DNA of 17,138 bases, taken from positions 1-17,138 of the forward strand of contig JBBROA010000091.1 of the NCBI GenBank assembly GCA_038229875.1. The letters run 5' to 3'. Both the position numbers and the translations under genes were made by a program. Shown piece by piece: positions 8,245 through 15,088 of the stretch. Each line of letters opens with the position of its first letter. The stretch's first letter is position 1. The notes beneath the pieces were generated by a model. That model saw only the letters and a program-made list of their open reading frames with translations. It did not search any database and was not told the DNA's origin. This stretch comes from JALYUA01 sp038229875. GTDB lineage: Bacteria; Acidobacteriota; Thermoanaerobaculia; UBA5066; Gp7-AA6.

Positions 8245-10823
8245 TTCAGTCCTTCCGCGATGTAGAGCTCGGAGAAGGACCGGCCAAAGTTGAACAGGAT
8301 GCTCTTGCCGTCCCCCGAGATCGCCGCGGGCGCCAGAAGCGTGAAGCCCGCCGGGTCGCCGGGCATCAGCTCCTTCCAGAGTTCCCGGTGCCCGGTCGCC
8401 ATCTCGATGCGAAAGACGCGCGAAGGAAATTCTCTGCGGGCGGAGCCGACGAACAGGAAGCGGCCATCGTCGGTCCAGCGCAGCGGCCGGTCAGTCGGAT
8501 CGATGCCCGGGATGGGTCGGGCGGGCCCGCCTTCCAGGGGTGTGATCCCAAACCCCTGCTCCGCCGTATGGACCACGAGGGAGGCGCCGTCCGGCGAAAT
8601 GGCCCTGGCGATCACTCCCTCGGGGCTGACGGGCCGCGCCGCACCTCCCTGGAGGTCCTGAAGGAAGATGCGCGGCGGCCGACCCGGTTCGTTTCCTTCG
8701 AACATGACGCGCTTGCCGTCCGGCAGAAAGGCTCCGAAGAGTCCGTTCGAGTGATCGATCGCATCTTTTGGGAAGGGGCGCGGCTCTCCCGCGCCGGTCG
8801 GCAGGAGCACGATGGATGGGGGAGTCGAGCGGAGGAGACAGGTCAGGACCCATTTGCCGTCGGGAGAAAGCGCGAGAGCGTTTCCTTCGCCAAGACGCAC
8901 GGGCGCCGATCCGTCGAGTTTCCGCATATACACCGAGTAACCCGCGCCCCCCGCCTCCCCCTGCTCCGTGAAGACCGCCATCTTGCCGTCTTCCGACAGG
9001 AGCGGGCCATACGACCATTCGAGGCCCGAGAGGTCTCGCTCTCTCGCGTCTCCGGGGAGCAGGCCGAGGAATCCCAGGCGCGCGTTGCTCTGAACGAAAA
9101 GCACGCGCCCATCCCCCGAAATGTCCTCGAGCAGCATTCCACCAGGCGTCCTCGCTACCATTCGCTGGCGGCCGGAGGTCGTGACGGCGTAGAGAGCCCG
9201 CGAGCTTCCCGCCTGCGTTGCCGTGAACCAGATCTCCTCGCCGGAGACGGACCACGCGATTCCCTGTTCGCTCTCCCAGCCCGTAGACAGTGTTCGTTTC
9301 TTTCCTGCCAGGTCCACGATCGCGAGGGAACCGCGGTCGTCCCCGAAGACCGGATGGTCGAAGAACGCGATCAGGTCGCCCCTTGGCGACACACGGGGAC
9401 GGCCGATCCAGCCGGTCGTTCGATAAAGAACCTTGCCCAGAGGAAACTCCAAACGGTAGCGCCATTGGGGAGCGCGGACGACCGCGAGAGCGCGGCCGTC
9501 CGGCGACCAGTCCGCGCCGCTGACGTCCTCGAGAAGATCGCGGGGCGCGCTGCCGGACAAGGGCGTCTGCGAGAGAGTGCCTTTCCTCGCGTATCCGGTC
9601 GAGAAGTCGAGGGCGTTCAAGACGAGCATGTCGCCGGTGCGGGAGACCGACTCGACGTTTCCCGGGAGGGTCAGATTGAGCGACTCAGGACTCTCGACGC
9701 GCACGGAATAGAGCTGGGGTTTTTGGGCGCCGTCCCACGACGCGGCGTACACGATCGTCCGGCCGTCGGGGGCGAAGCGGGCAGACCCGATGGGCCCCCG
9801 GCCGTACGTGAGCCTGTGAAAGGAAGGAGCGGTGAGCGGGCTCGCCCTCCAGATCAGCCGTCCCGCAAGAAGGCCGGCCGCGAGCGCCGCGAGCGAGGCC
9901 GTGAGGATCGCTTTCGAAGGGAACCGATCAAGAATCCTGGGCGTCGAAGCCGCCCCACGCGTGAGCGAAACGCCGGACAGCGCCTCCAGATCGAACGCGA
10001 GATCGTGTGCGGAGTGGAATCGCTGCTCCGGGCTCTTCTCGAGGCAGTGACGAATGACGCGCTCGAGACCGGGGGAGATGGACTGATTGGTGACTGAGAG
10101 ATCGGGCGGATCTTCCTTCAGGATCGCCGACATCGTGTCCGCTGCGGAGTCGCCTCGGAAGGCGCGCCGACCCGCGAGCATTTCGTAGAGGATCGCGCCG
10201 AAGGAGAAGATGTCGCTGCGCGCATCGGCCGGTCTGCCTCGCACCTGCTCGGGCGACATGTAGCCGAGGGTGCCCAGCACCACGCCGGGCTCCGTGCCCG
10301 CGGTCGCCGTGGGAAGGTTGGTGCCCTGCGAGCCCTCCTCGGCGTGCGTCAGCTTCGCCAGCCCGAAGTCGAGGATCTTGACGCGCCCGTCCTTCGTCAC
10401 GACGATGTTCTCGGGCTTCAGATCCCGGTGGACAATGCCCTTCTCGTGCGCGGCGGCCAGTCCGTGGGCGATCTGGATCCCGTCGTCAATCGCCTTGCGG
10501 GCCGGCAGCCGGCCGCCGGCAAGCACCTGCCGCAGCGTCTCGCCCTCGAGGAGCTCCTGGACGACATAGGGCGCGCCGTCGTGCTCGCCGATGTCGAGCA
10601 CCGCGGTGAGGTTCGGGTGGTTGAGGATTCCGGCCGCGCGTGCCTCCTGCTCGAAGCGGCGCAGGCGGTCCGGGTCGGCGGAGAAGGAGGCGGGAAGCAC
10701 CTTGATCGCGACGTCGCGCCCGAGACGCGGGTCGCGCGCGCGCCACACCTCTCCCATGCCGCCGGCGCCGATGGGCGCGAGTATCTCGTATGGGCCGAGC
10801 CGGGAGCCGGCAACGATGGACAT
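8241..10823 (-). CDS. Membrane Ser/Thr protein kinase with PD40 beta-propeller (A subtype), first gene of the packed run
   Basis: The protein has 860 residues from ATG 10823 (MSIVAGSRLGPYEILAPIG). The frame stays open upstream to 11141, but that extension shows no family similarity and lies antisense to the OsmC gene, so the family start was chosen. The kinase domain (about 12-275) has GAGGMGEV at 19-26 followed by Trp where paralogues have Tyr, plus Lys41, HRDLKPEN at 132-139, DFG at 152-154 and GYMSPEQ at 187-193. A TM helix lies at about 305-324 (AILTASLAALAAGLLAGRLI). The propeller (about 332-860) begins FHRLTYGRGPIGSARFAPDG and ends ELYIAEGLK. The gene is divergent from the OsmC gene with a 162-base gap that should hold the operon promoter. 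No good Shine-Dalgarno sequence precedes its ATG. Confidence 0.95.
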   Translation of the reverse strand: MSIVAGSRLGPYEILAPIGAGGMGEVWRARDPRLGRDVAIKVLPASFSADPDRLRRFEQEARAAGILNHPNLTAVLDIGEHDGAPYVVQELLEGETLRQVLAGGRLPARKAIDDGIQIAHGLAAAHEKGIVHRDLKPENIVVTKDGRVKILDFGLAKLTHAEEGSQGTNLPTATAGTEPGVVLGTLGYMSPEQVRGRPADARSDIFSFGAILYEMLAGRRAFRGDSAADTMSAILKEDPPDLSVTNQSISPGLERVIRHCLEKSPEQRFHSAHDLAFDLEALSGVSLTRGAASTPRILDRFPSKAILTASLAALAAGLLAGRLIWRASPLTAPSFHRLTYGRGPIGSARFAPDGRTIVYAASWDGAQKPQLYSVRVESPESLNLTLPGNVESVSRTGDMLVLNALDFSTGYARKGTLSQTPLSGSAPRDLLEDVSGADWSPDGRALAVVRAPQWRYRLEFPLGKVLYRTTGWIGRPRVSPRGDLIAFFDHPVFGDDRGSLAIVDLAGKKRTLSTGWESEQGIAWSVSGEEIWFTATQAGSSRALYAVTTSGRQRMVARTPGGMLLEDISGDGRVLFVQSNARLGFLGLLPGDARERDLSGLEWSYGPLLSEDGKMAVFTEQGEAGGAGYSVYMRKLDGSAPVRLGEGNALALSPDGKWVLTCLLRSTPPSIVLLPTGAGEPRPFPKDAIDHSNGLFGAFLPDGKRVMFEGNEPGRPPRIFLQDLQGGAARPVSPEGVIARAISPDGASLVVHTAEQGFGITPLEGGPARPIPGIDPTDRPLRWTDDGRFLFVGSARREFPSRVFRIEMATGHRELWKELMPGDPAGFTLLAPAAISGDGKSILFNFGRSFSELYIAEGLK
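8250..8254 (-). promoter_or_regulatory. Ribosome binding site inside the upstream kinase gene
   Basis: AAGGA on the minus strand lies 5 bases before ATG 8244, inside the last codons of the upstream kinase. It supports the ATGA-overlap start of the 865-residue kinase. Confidence 0.55.
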
Positions 10824-10836
10824 GAATTGTCGAGGG

Positions 10837-10842
10837 ATTGTA
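10837..10842 (-). promoter_or_regulatory. Candidate -10 element (TACAAT) for the kinase run
   Basis: Minus-strand TACAAT matches the sigma70 -10 consensus at 5 of 6 bases and lies 14 bases upstream of ATG 10823. Transcription starting about 7 bases downstream would give a nearly leaderless message, which would fit the missing Shine-Dalgarno sequence. No good -35 hexamer is visible at 16-19 bases spacing, so this is weak. Confidence 0.25.
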
Positions 10843-10934
10843 CCGGTCAGGGAGAGGTGAGAGTTGAGCGTTGAAGGCGCGGCCCGGGCACGGGGTTCCT
10901 GTGAGAAACTGCGCCCCTCATTCCAGGGCCGCGG

Positions 10935-10955
10935 CGGCGGGGCCACCTGCCGCCG
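10935..10955 (+). other. GC-rich hairpin upstream of the OsmC gene
   Basis: The inverted repeat CGGCGG/CCGCCG has 6 perfect pairs around a 9-base loop and sits 17 bases before the OsmC Shine-Dalgarno sequence. It may only reflect high GC. A role as a 5'-leader structure is possible but unsupported. Confidence 0.25.
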
Positions 10956-10971
10956 GGCGAAGCGTCTGGAC

Positions 10972-10979
10972 GGGGAGGG
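10972..10979 (+). promoter_or_regulatory. Ribosome binding site of the OsmC-family gene
   Basis: GGGGAGGG ends 6 bases before ATG 10986. It is the strongest Shine-Dalgarno sequence in the window and fixes the OsmC start. Confidence 0.7.
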
Positions 10980-10985
10980 TGTCGT

Positions 10986-11513
10986 ATGGACCTTCGGTCT
11001 CTTCAAAAGCCGCTCAAAGACAAGTACCGGTCGGATCCGGCCGCCTCCCGGATCACGCTCAAGGCGGAAGGGAATCAGACCGACGCTCCCGTGTCCTGCT
11101 CCGTCGATATCGGACGCGCGATTTACAGCGCCGAGGCCCATACGGGAGTCGGAGGTCCCGGCACCGCGGCGTGTTCAGGCGATCTTCTGCTCGGGGCGTT
11201 AGCCGCGTGCGCGCAGATCACCTGCCAGATGGTCGCGACCGCGATGGGAATCCGGGTCGAGGCGATCCGGGTCACCGTTGAAGGAGATCTGGACCTGAGC
11301 GGCACGCTCGGCATTTCGAAGGAAGTGCCGGTCGGGTTCGAGACGATTCGCCTGGGGTTCGAGCTCGATGCGCCGGGAGCCACGCCGGAGCAGGTCCGTG
11401 CCCTGCGCGAAAAAACGGAGCAATACTGCGTCGTGATGCAGACTCTGACGCACCCTCCGAAACTCGAGATCGAGTGGGGCTCGAAGAGTTCGGAGCACGG
11501 GACGTCGCAATAA
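10986..11513 (+). CDS. OsmC-family peroxiredoxin-like protein
   Basis: This 175-residue protein has the OsmC/Ohr fold signature. The first conserved cysteine is Cys75 in LGALAACAQITC and the second is Cys148 in EKTEQYCVVMQTL, spaced as in OsmC-type thiol peroxidases. These proteins typically reduce organic hydroperoxides in the cytoplasm with the two-cysteine pair; some relatives have other or unknown roles. Three further cysteines (38, 63, 80) are present; Cys63 and Cys80 flank the first active-site region. The length is slightly above the usual 140-150 because of an N-terminal stretch of about 20 residues. The start has a strong Shine-Dalgarno sequence. It lies 49 bases before the DUF4242 gene on the same strand, probably co-transcribed, and is divergent from the PD40 kinase run. 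The family call is firm; the substrate is inference. Confidence 0.88.
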   Translation: MDLRSLQKPLKDKYRSDPAASRITLKAEGNQTDAPVSCSVDIGRAIYSAEAHTGVGGPGTAACSGDLLLGALAACAQITCQMVATAMGIRVEAIRVTVEGDLDLSGTLGISKEVPVGFETIRLGFELDAPGATPEQVRALREKTEQYCVVMQTLTHPPKLEIEWGSKSSEHGTSQ

Positions 11514-11549
11514 TTCGGAAATCCGGTTGAGCGGCCGCCAGGCGGTCGC

Positions 11550-11555
11550 GGGGGA
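11550..11555 (+). promoter_or_regulatory. Ribosome binding site of the DUF4242 gene
   Basis: GGGGGA lies 7 bases before ATG 11563. The alternative ATG at 11557 is too close to it and a TTG at 11527 has no comparable site, so 11563 is preferred. Confidence 0.5.
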
Positions 11556-11562
11556 AATGCAC

Positions 11563-11838
11563 ATGCCCAAGTTCGTGATCGAGCGCGAGATTCCCGGGCT
11601 CGGAAATTTGAACGACGCGGAGATCCGGGAGATCTCCCAGAAGTCGGTGAACGTGCTGCGTGAGATGGGCCCTGAGATCCAGTGGCTCCAGAGCTATGTG
11701 ACCGGTGACAAGCTGTACTGCGTCTATCTCGCGCCGGATGAAGACACCGTGCGTGAGCACGCACGCCGGGGCGGTTTTCCGGCAAACAGGATCTGCGCCG
11801 TCCGGCGGATGATCGACCCGACCAGCGCGGAAGCCTGA
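11563..11838 (+). CDS. DUF4242 family small protein (ferredoxin-like fold, nickel-binding relatives)
   Basis: This protein has 91 residues from ATG 11563 (MPKFVIEREIPGLGNL). The family pattern is clear: an opening beta strand FVIERE, a helix with ISQKSVNVLREMGPEIQWLQ, the strand YVTGDKLYCVYLAP, then DTVREHARRGGFPANRI and a C-terminal IDPTSAE. DUF4242 proteins are small cytosolic dimers; a Streptomyces member (SCO4226) is reported to bind nickel. Whether this one binds metal cannot be told from the sequence; the His in REHARRGG and a Cys in LYCVYL are visible candidates. It follows the OsmC gene by 49 bases on the same strand, suggesting a two-gene redox or metal-stress operon. It converges on the STAND kinase gene with only 34 bases between stops. 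An upstream in-frame TTG (11527) would add 12 unconserved residues and was rejected. Confidence 0.85.
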   Translation: MPKFVIEREIPGLGNLNDAEIREISQKSVNVLREMGPEIQWLQSYVTGDKLYCVYLAPDEDTVREHARRGGFPANRICAVRRMIDPTSAEA

Positions 11839-11853
11839 CTCCGACTACCGCTT

Positions 11854-11871
11854 AGTCACGACGCGCTGACT
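11854..11871. terminator. Weak inverted repeat between convergent stops
   Basis: AGTCA/TGACT gives 5 pairs with an 8-base loop, followed by TTT on the plus strand, in the 34-base gap between the DUF4242 and STAND-kinase stops. The position suits a shared terminator but the stem is short and AT-poor, so the call is tentative. Confidence 0.2.
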
Positions 11872-11872
11872 T

Positions 11873-14800
11873 TCACGCGACCGCGGCGGCGATCGCCGCT
11901 GGAACCGGCATCGCCCATCCTTCCATCCACGCGGCGGCGCCGGCCGCGCTCGTGAGCGCATCTCGTGAGGGCCTCAGAGTCTTCTCCAGCCGGACCTGCT
12001 CCGCGCGCATGGGCGCGGCTCCGACGGCCTGGCGCAGTGCCGCGGCGGCGCCGGCCAGACGCAGGGAGCGTTCGGGCTGCCCCTGCGCGGCCGCGGAGCA
12101 TGCGAACGACTCCAGCAGCCGGGCGATTCCGCGCTTGTGGCCGAGCTCCTGGAACACCCCGATGCTCTCCCGGTAGAGGAGGTGGGCCGCTGCGAAATCT
12201 CCCTGGTCGCGCGCGAGGTTGCCGAGGTCCGCGAGCGAGCTCGCGATGCCCCATCGATCCCCGAGCTCGCGGAACATGGACAGGCTCTGCTCGTACAGCC
12301 CGCGGGCGGACGCGAGCTCCCCCTGTTCGCGCGCGACGTCTCCTTCGGCGTCGAGCGTCCAGGCCATCCCGCCGCGATCGCCGACCTGGCGCGAGATGGA
12401 CAGGCACTCTGCGAACAGGGAGCGCGCTTCGAGGAAGTGACCCTCCAGACGGGCGACGTTCGCGAGGTTGGAGAGACCGCGGACCACGGCGACTGGATCT
12501 CCCAGCTCCTTCCAGAGCGCGAGGCTCTCTTCGAAAAGCGACCGGGAACGGGCGAGGTCTCCCTCCACCTGAGCTCCGACCGCGAGGGCGTTCAACGCAA
12601 CCGCGATTCCCTTGCGATCGTCGAGCTCGCGGCTGATCGCGAGGCCCTCTTCCTGGAGCTTGCGCGCGGCCGCGGGGACGCCGGCGAAGACGCCCGCCGC
12701 GAAGACCGCGCGGGCGCGGAGCTGCGAGCGCACCGCCGCGCGCGGGAGCCTCAACAGGTGTCCCAGCCATTCGCGACCCTGTGCCAGATACTCGCGCTCT
12801 TCCCAGAAGTGAAAGAGCGCGACCCCGAGGCGAAGGCCCCAGTCCGCCTCTCCGTTTTCGATCAGCCAGGCGAGAGCCGCGCGAAAGTTGTCGTGCTCAA
12901 GTTCGAGGCGTTCGAGCCATCCGGAACCTTCCGCAGCCGCGCCCGGGGCCGGCGGTCCGACGGCCCGCTTGCCCCTCTCCGAAGCCTCGTCCTCCGCCAG
13001 GACCACGCAGTAGGCAGCGTGCGCGCGCCGGGTCGGTGACTCTTCGTCGCTCGACGCCAGCCTCTCGAGCCCGTACTCGCGAATGGTTTCGAGGAGGACG
13101 AAGCGGGGCTCTCCGCCGGGAGGCTCGATCCGCTGGATCAGGCTCTTGTTCATCAGGGAGTCGATGCCGTCCAGGATGTCGAGGCCGAGATCGGCCGTCG
13201 AGTCGCAGACCGCCTCCGCGGCCTCGAGAGTGCATCCGCCGACGAACACGGCCAGCCGGCGAAAGAGCTTCTGCTCGGCGGGTCCGAGCAGGTCGTAGCT
13301 CCAGTCGATCGCGCCGCGCAGCGTCTGCTGGCGCCTCGGGAGGTCCCGGGCGCCTCCGGTCAGAAGCTGCAGGCGCTTTTCCAGACGCGTCCGCATCGCC
13401 GCAGGCGACAGCAATTTGATGCGCGCGGCGGCGAGCTCGATCGCGAGAGGCAATCCGTCGAGCCGCGCGCAGATCTCGGCGATCGCGACCGAGTTTTCGG
13501 CCGTCACTTCGAAGTCCGGCATCACGGAAGCGGCGCGGTTCGCAAAGAGAGAGATGGCGTCGCTCTGCAGGAGCTCCCCCGGGGCGGACGAACGGTCCGG
13601 CACCGCCAGGGAGGGGACGGGGAATTCCTGTTCGCCGTAGATGTGCAGCGGCGACCGGCTCGTCACCAGGACCTTGAGCTTCGAGCCGGCGGCGACGAGC
13701 TCCGCCACCACCGACGCTGCGGCGATCAGGTGCTCGAAACTATCGAGGATGAGCAGCATCGGCTCCCGCAGCGAGCCGCGCAGATGCTCCGTGAGCGTCG
13801 CGATCGGCGTCTGTCCCACGGTCTCCCGGACACCCAGGACCTGGCAGATCGTGGAAGCGATCAGGTCGGTTTCATTGAGGGGCGCCAGCGCGACGAAGTG
13901 AATCCCGCCGGGAAAGGAGGCCGCCATCTCCCCGGCGACTTCGAGCCCGAGGCGGGTCTTGCCGATGCCCCCGGGGCCCGTGAGTGTGACCAGGCAGGCG
14001 TCCGGCCGGAGCAACAGCTGCCGAACCGCCGCACGTTCCTTGACGCGTCCCACGAACCCGGTCCGTTGCGGCGGCAGGTTCGTCGGACGGGACTCTCGCG
14101 TTTCGCGAGGCGCTTCCAGGAAGCGGTCCCGAACCTCCGCGATGTCGCGCGCGAGATCATGGGTCGAGGCATAACGGTCGCGTGGTTCCTTCGAGAGGCA
14201 TCGCTGGATGATCCAGCACAGCGGGGCAGGAAGCCGCGCGTTCAGAGATGAAATCGCGTCGGGTTCCTCGCGGATGATGGCTGTCAGAGTCTCCGGGTAG
14301 GTCTCGCGCCGGAACGCCTGACGTCCGATCGCCAGCTCGTACAGAAGCGAGCCGAGCGCGAACTGGTCCGACCGGAAGTCGACCGGCCGCCCGCTCGCCT
14401 GTTCCGGCGACATGTACGCGACGGTCCCCAGGACCACGCCGCGCCCCGTTGCGGAGGAGCCGGCGGTCGCGAAATGCGAGAGGTCTTCCGGAGAGGGCTC
14501 GACTAATTTGGCCAGCCCGAAGTCGACGATCTTGACGAACCCATCCTCCGTGACCATCAGATTCTCGGGCTTGAGATCCCGGTGCACGATCCCCGAGGCA
14601 TGCGCCTTGGCAAGTCCCTCGGCAACCTGTGCGCCGAAGTCGAGAATCTTTCGCTGAGAGAGCGGTCCCGCCGAGACCAGCTCCCGGAGCGTCTGGCCCT
14701 CGACCAGTTCCATCGCGATGTAGGAGACCCCTCCGGAGCGGCCCACCTCGTAGATCGTGACGACGTTCGGGTGATTGAGCGAGGAAGCGGATCGCGCCTC

Positions 14801-14977
14801 CTTCTCGAAACGCGACAGCCGCCCCTGGTCCTCGGAGAGGTGTTGCGGCAGGACCTTCAGGGCGACGCTTCGGCCGAGCCGCTTATCCCGCGCCCGATAG
14901 ACCTCGCCCATACCGCCCGCGCCGATGGGCGCGAGGATCTCGTAGGGACCGAGCCGCGAGCCCGCCGAAAGGGTCAT
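11873..14977 (-). CDS. Soluble Ser/Thr kinase fused to a STAND (NB-ARC-like) ATPase and TPR repeats
   Basis: This protein has 1034 residues. The kinase domain (about 12-285) has GAGGMGEV at 19-26, Lys41, HRDLKPEN at 132-139, DFG at 152-154 and AYMSPEQ at 187-193; it is the B subtype (RSDQFALGS, GGVSYIAMELVEG). A short linker leads to a COG3903-type ATPase. This has Walker A GPGGIGKT at 334-341, Walker B LLILD at 408-412 followed by SFEHL (family usual NFEHL), a LVTSRSPL sensor strand, GLPLAIELAAAR, and a winged-helix segment TLRGAIDWSYDLL. From about residue 720 onward at least five TPR-like repeats follow (e.g. SLFEESLALWKELGDP). The tail AAWMEGWAMPVPAAIAAAV is typical of the ATPase family. 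No TM segment is seen, so it should be cytosolic. AGGAG 8 bases before ATG 14977 supports the start. Inferred role: TPRs sense a partner, the ATPase switches or oligomerises, and the kinase signals. Confidence 0.94.
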   Translation of the reverse strand: MTLSAGSRLGPYEILAPIGAGGMGEVYRARDKRLGRSVALKVLPQHLSEDQGRLSRFEKEARSASSLNHPNVVTIYEVGRSGGVSYIAMELVEGQTLRELVSAGPLSQRKILDFGAQVAEGLAKAHASGIVHRDLKPENLMVTEDGFVKIVDFGLAKLVEPSPEDLSHFATAGSSATGRGVVLGTVAYMSPEQASGRPVDFRSDQFALGSLLYELAIGRQAFRRETYPETLTAIIREEPDAISSLNARLPAPLCWIIQRCLSKEPRDRYASTHDLARDIAEVRDRFLEAPRETRESRPTNLPPQRTGFVGRVKERAAVRQLLLRPDACLVTLTGPGGIGKTRLGLEVAGEMAASFPGGIHFVALAPLNETDLIASTICQVLGVRETVGQTPIATLTEHLRGSLREPMLLILDSFEHLIAAASVVAELVAAGSKLKVLVTSRSPLHIYGEQEFPVPSLAVPDRSSAPGELLQSDAISLFANRAASVMPDFEVTAENSVAIAEICARLDGLPLAIELAAARIKLLSPAAMRTRLEKRLQLLTGGARDLPRRQQTLRGAIDWSYDLLGPAEQKLFRRLAVFVGGCTLEAAEAVCDSTADLGLDILDGIDSLMNKSLIQRIEPPGGEPRFVLLETIREYGLERLASSDEESPTRRAHAAYCVVLAEDEASERGKRAVGPPAPGAAAEGSGWLERLELEHDNFRAALAWLIENGEADWGLRLGVALFHFWEEREYLAQGREWLGHLLRLPRAAVRSQLRARAVFAAGVFAGVPAAARKLQEEGLAISRELDDRKGIAVALNALAVGAQVEGDLARSRSLFEESLALWKELGDPVAVVRGLSNLANVARLEGHFLEARSLFAECLSISRQVGDRGGMAWTLDAEGDVAREQGELASARGLYEQSLSMFRELGDRWGIASSLADLGNLARDQGDFAAAHLLYRESIGVFQELGHKRGIARLLESFACSAAAQGQPERSLRLAGAAAALRQAVGAAPMRAEQVRLEKTLRPSRDALTSAAGAAAWMEGWAMPVPAAIAAAVA

Positions 14978-14985
14978 GGTTGCGA

Positions 14986-14990
14986 CTCCT
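14986..14990 (-). promoter_or_regulatory. Ribosome binding site of the STAND kinase gene
   Basis: Minus-strand AGGAG lies 8 bases before ATG 14977, a good Shine-Dalgarno sequence. It suggests independent initiation, unlike the coupled kinases further left. Confidence 0.65.
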
Positions 14991-15060
14991 GTATCACGAG
15001 CGTGACCGGCGCGGTAACCGGGGCTGGGGGCGGTGCTCCCTTCCTCTACCTATCGACTGA

Positions 15061-15078
15061 GCTCGAGCGCGGTCGAGC
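15061..15078. other. Perfect 6-bp inverted repeat downstream of the TolB-TPR kinase gene
   Basis: GCTCGA/TCGAGC with a 6-base loop lies 11 bases past the TAG stop in the 111-base gap between two minus-strand kinase genes. No T-run follows on the minus strand, so it is not a clear intrinsic terminator. It could attenuate transcription or mark the 3' end. No convincing promoter is seen in the gap. Confidence 0.3.
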
Positions 15079-15088
15079 GGGCCAGGGC

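Noticed and set aside
8157..10097. Plus-strand open frame of 646 codons (also long ones at 5335-7029 and 501-1811)
   Set aside because: They lie antisense to clear kinase genes, are rich in Arg/Ala/Gly without family motifs, and are expected shadows of GC-rich codon usage.
5647..10823. Long direct repeat or mobile element suggested by similar DNA in the two adjacent PD40 kinases
   Set aside because: The similarity follows the coding frame and kinase domain, which fits gene duplication. No terminal repeats or transposase are present.
10824..11141. N-terminal extension of the 860-residue kinase (open to 11141)
   Set aside because: It is antisense to the OsmC start and has no similarity to the family, whose members all begin at the G-S-R-L-G-P-Y-E block.
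15061..15078. Intrinsic terminator after the TolB-TPR kinase gene
   Set aside because: The stem is perfect but only 6 bp and no T-run follows on the minus strand, so it is listed only as an inverted repeat.
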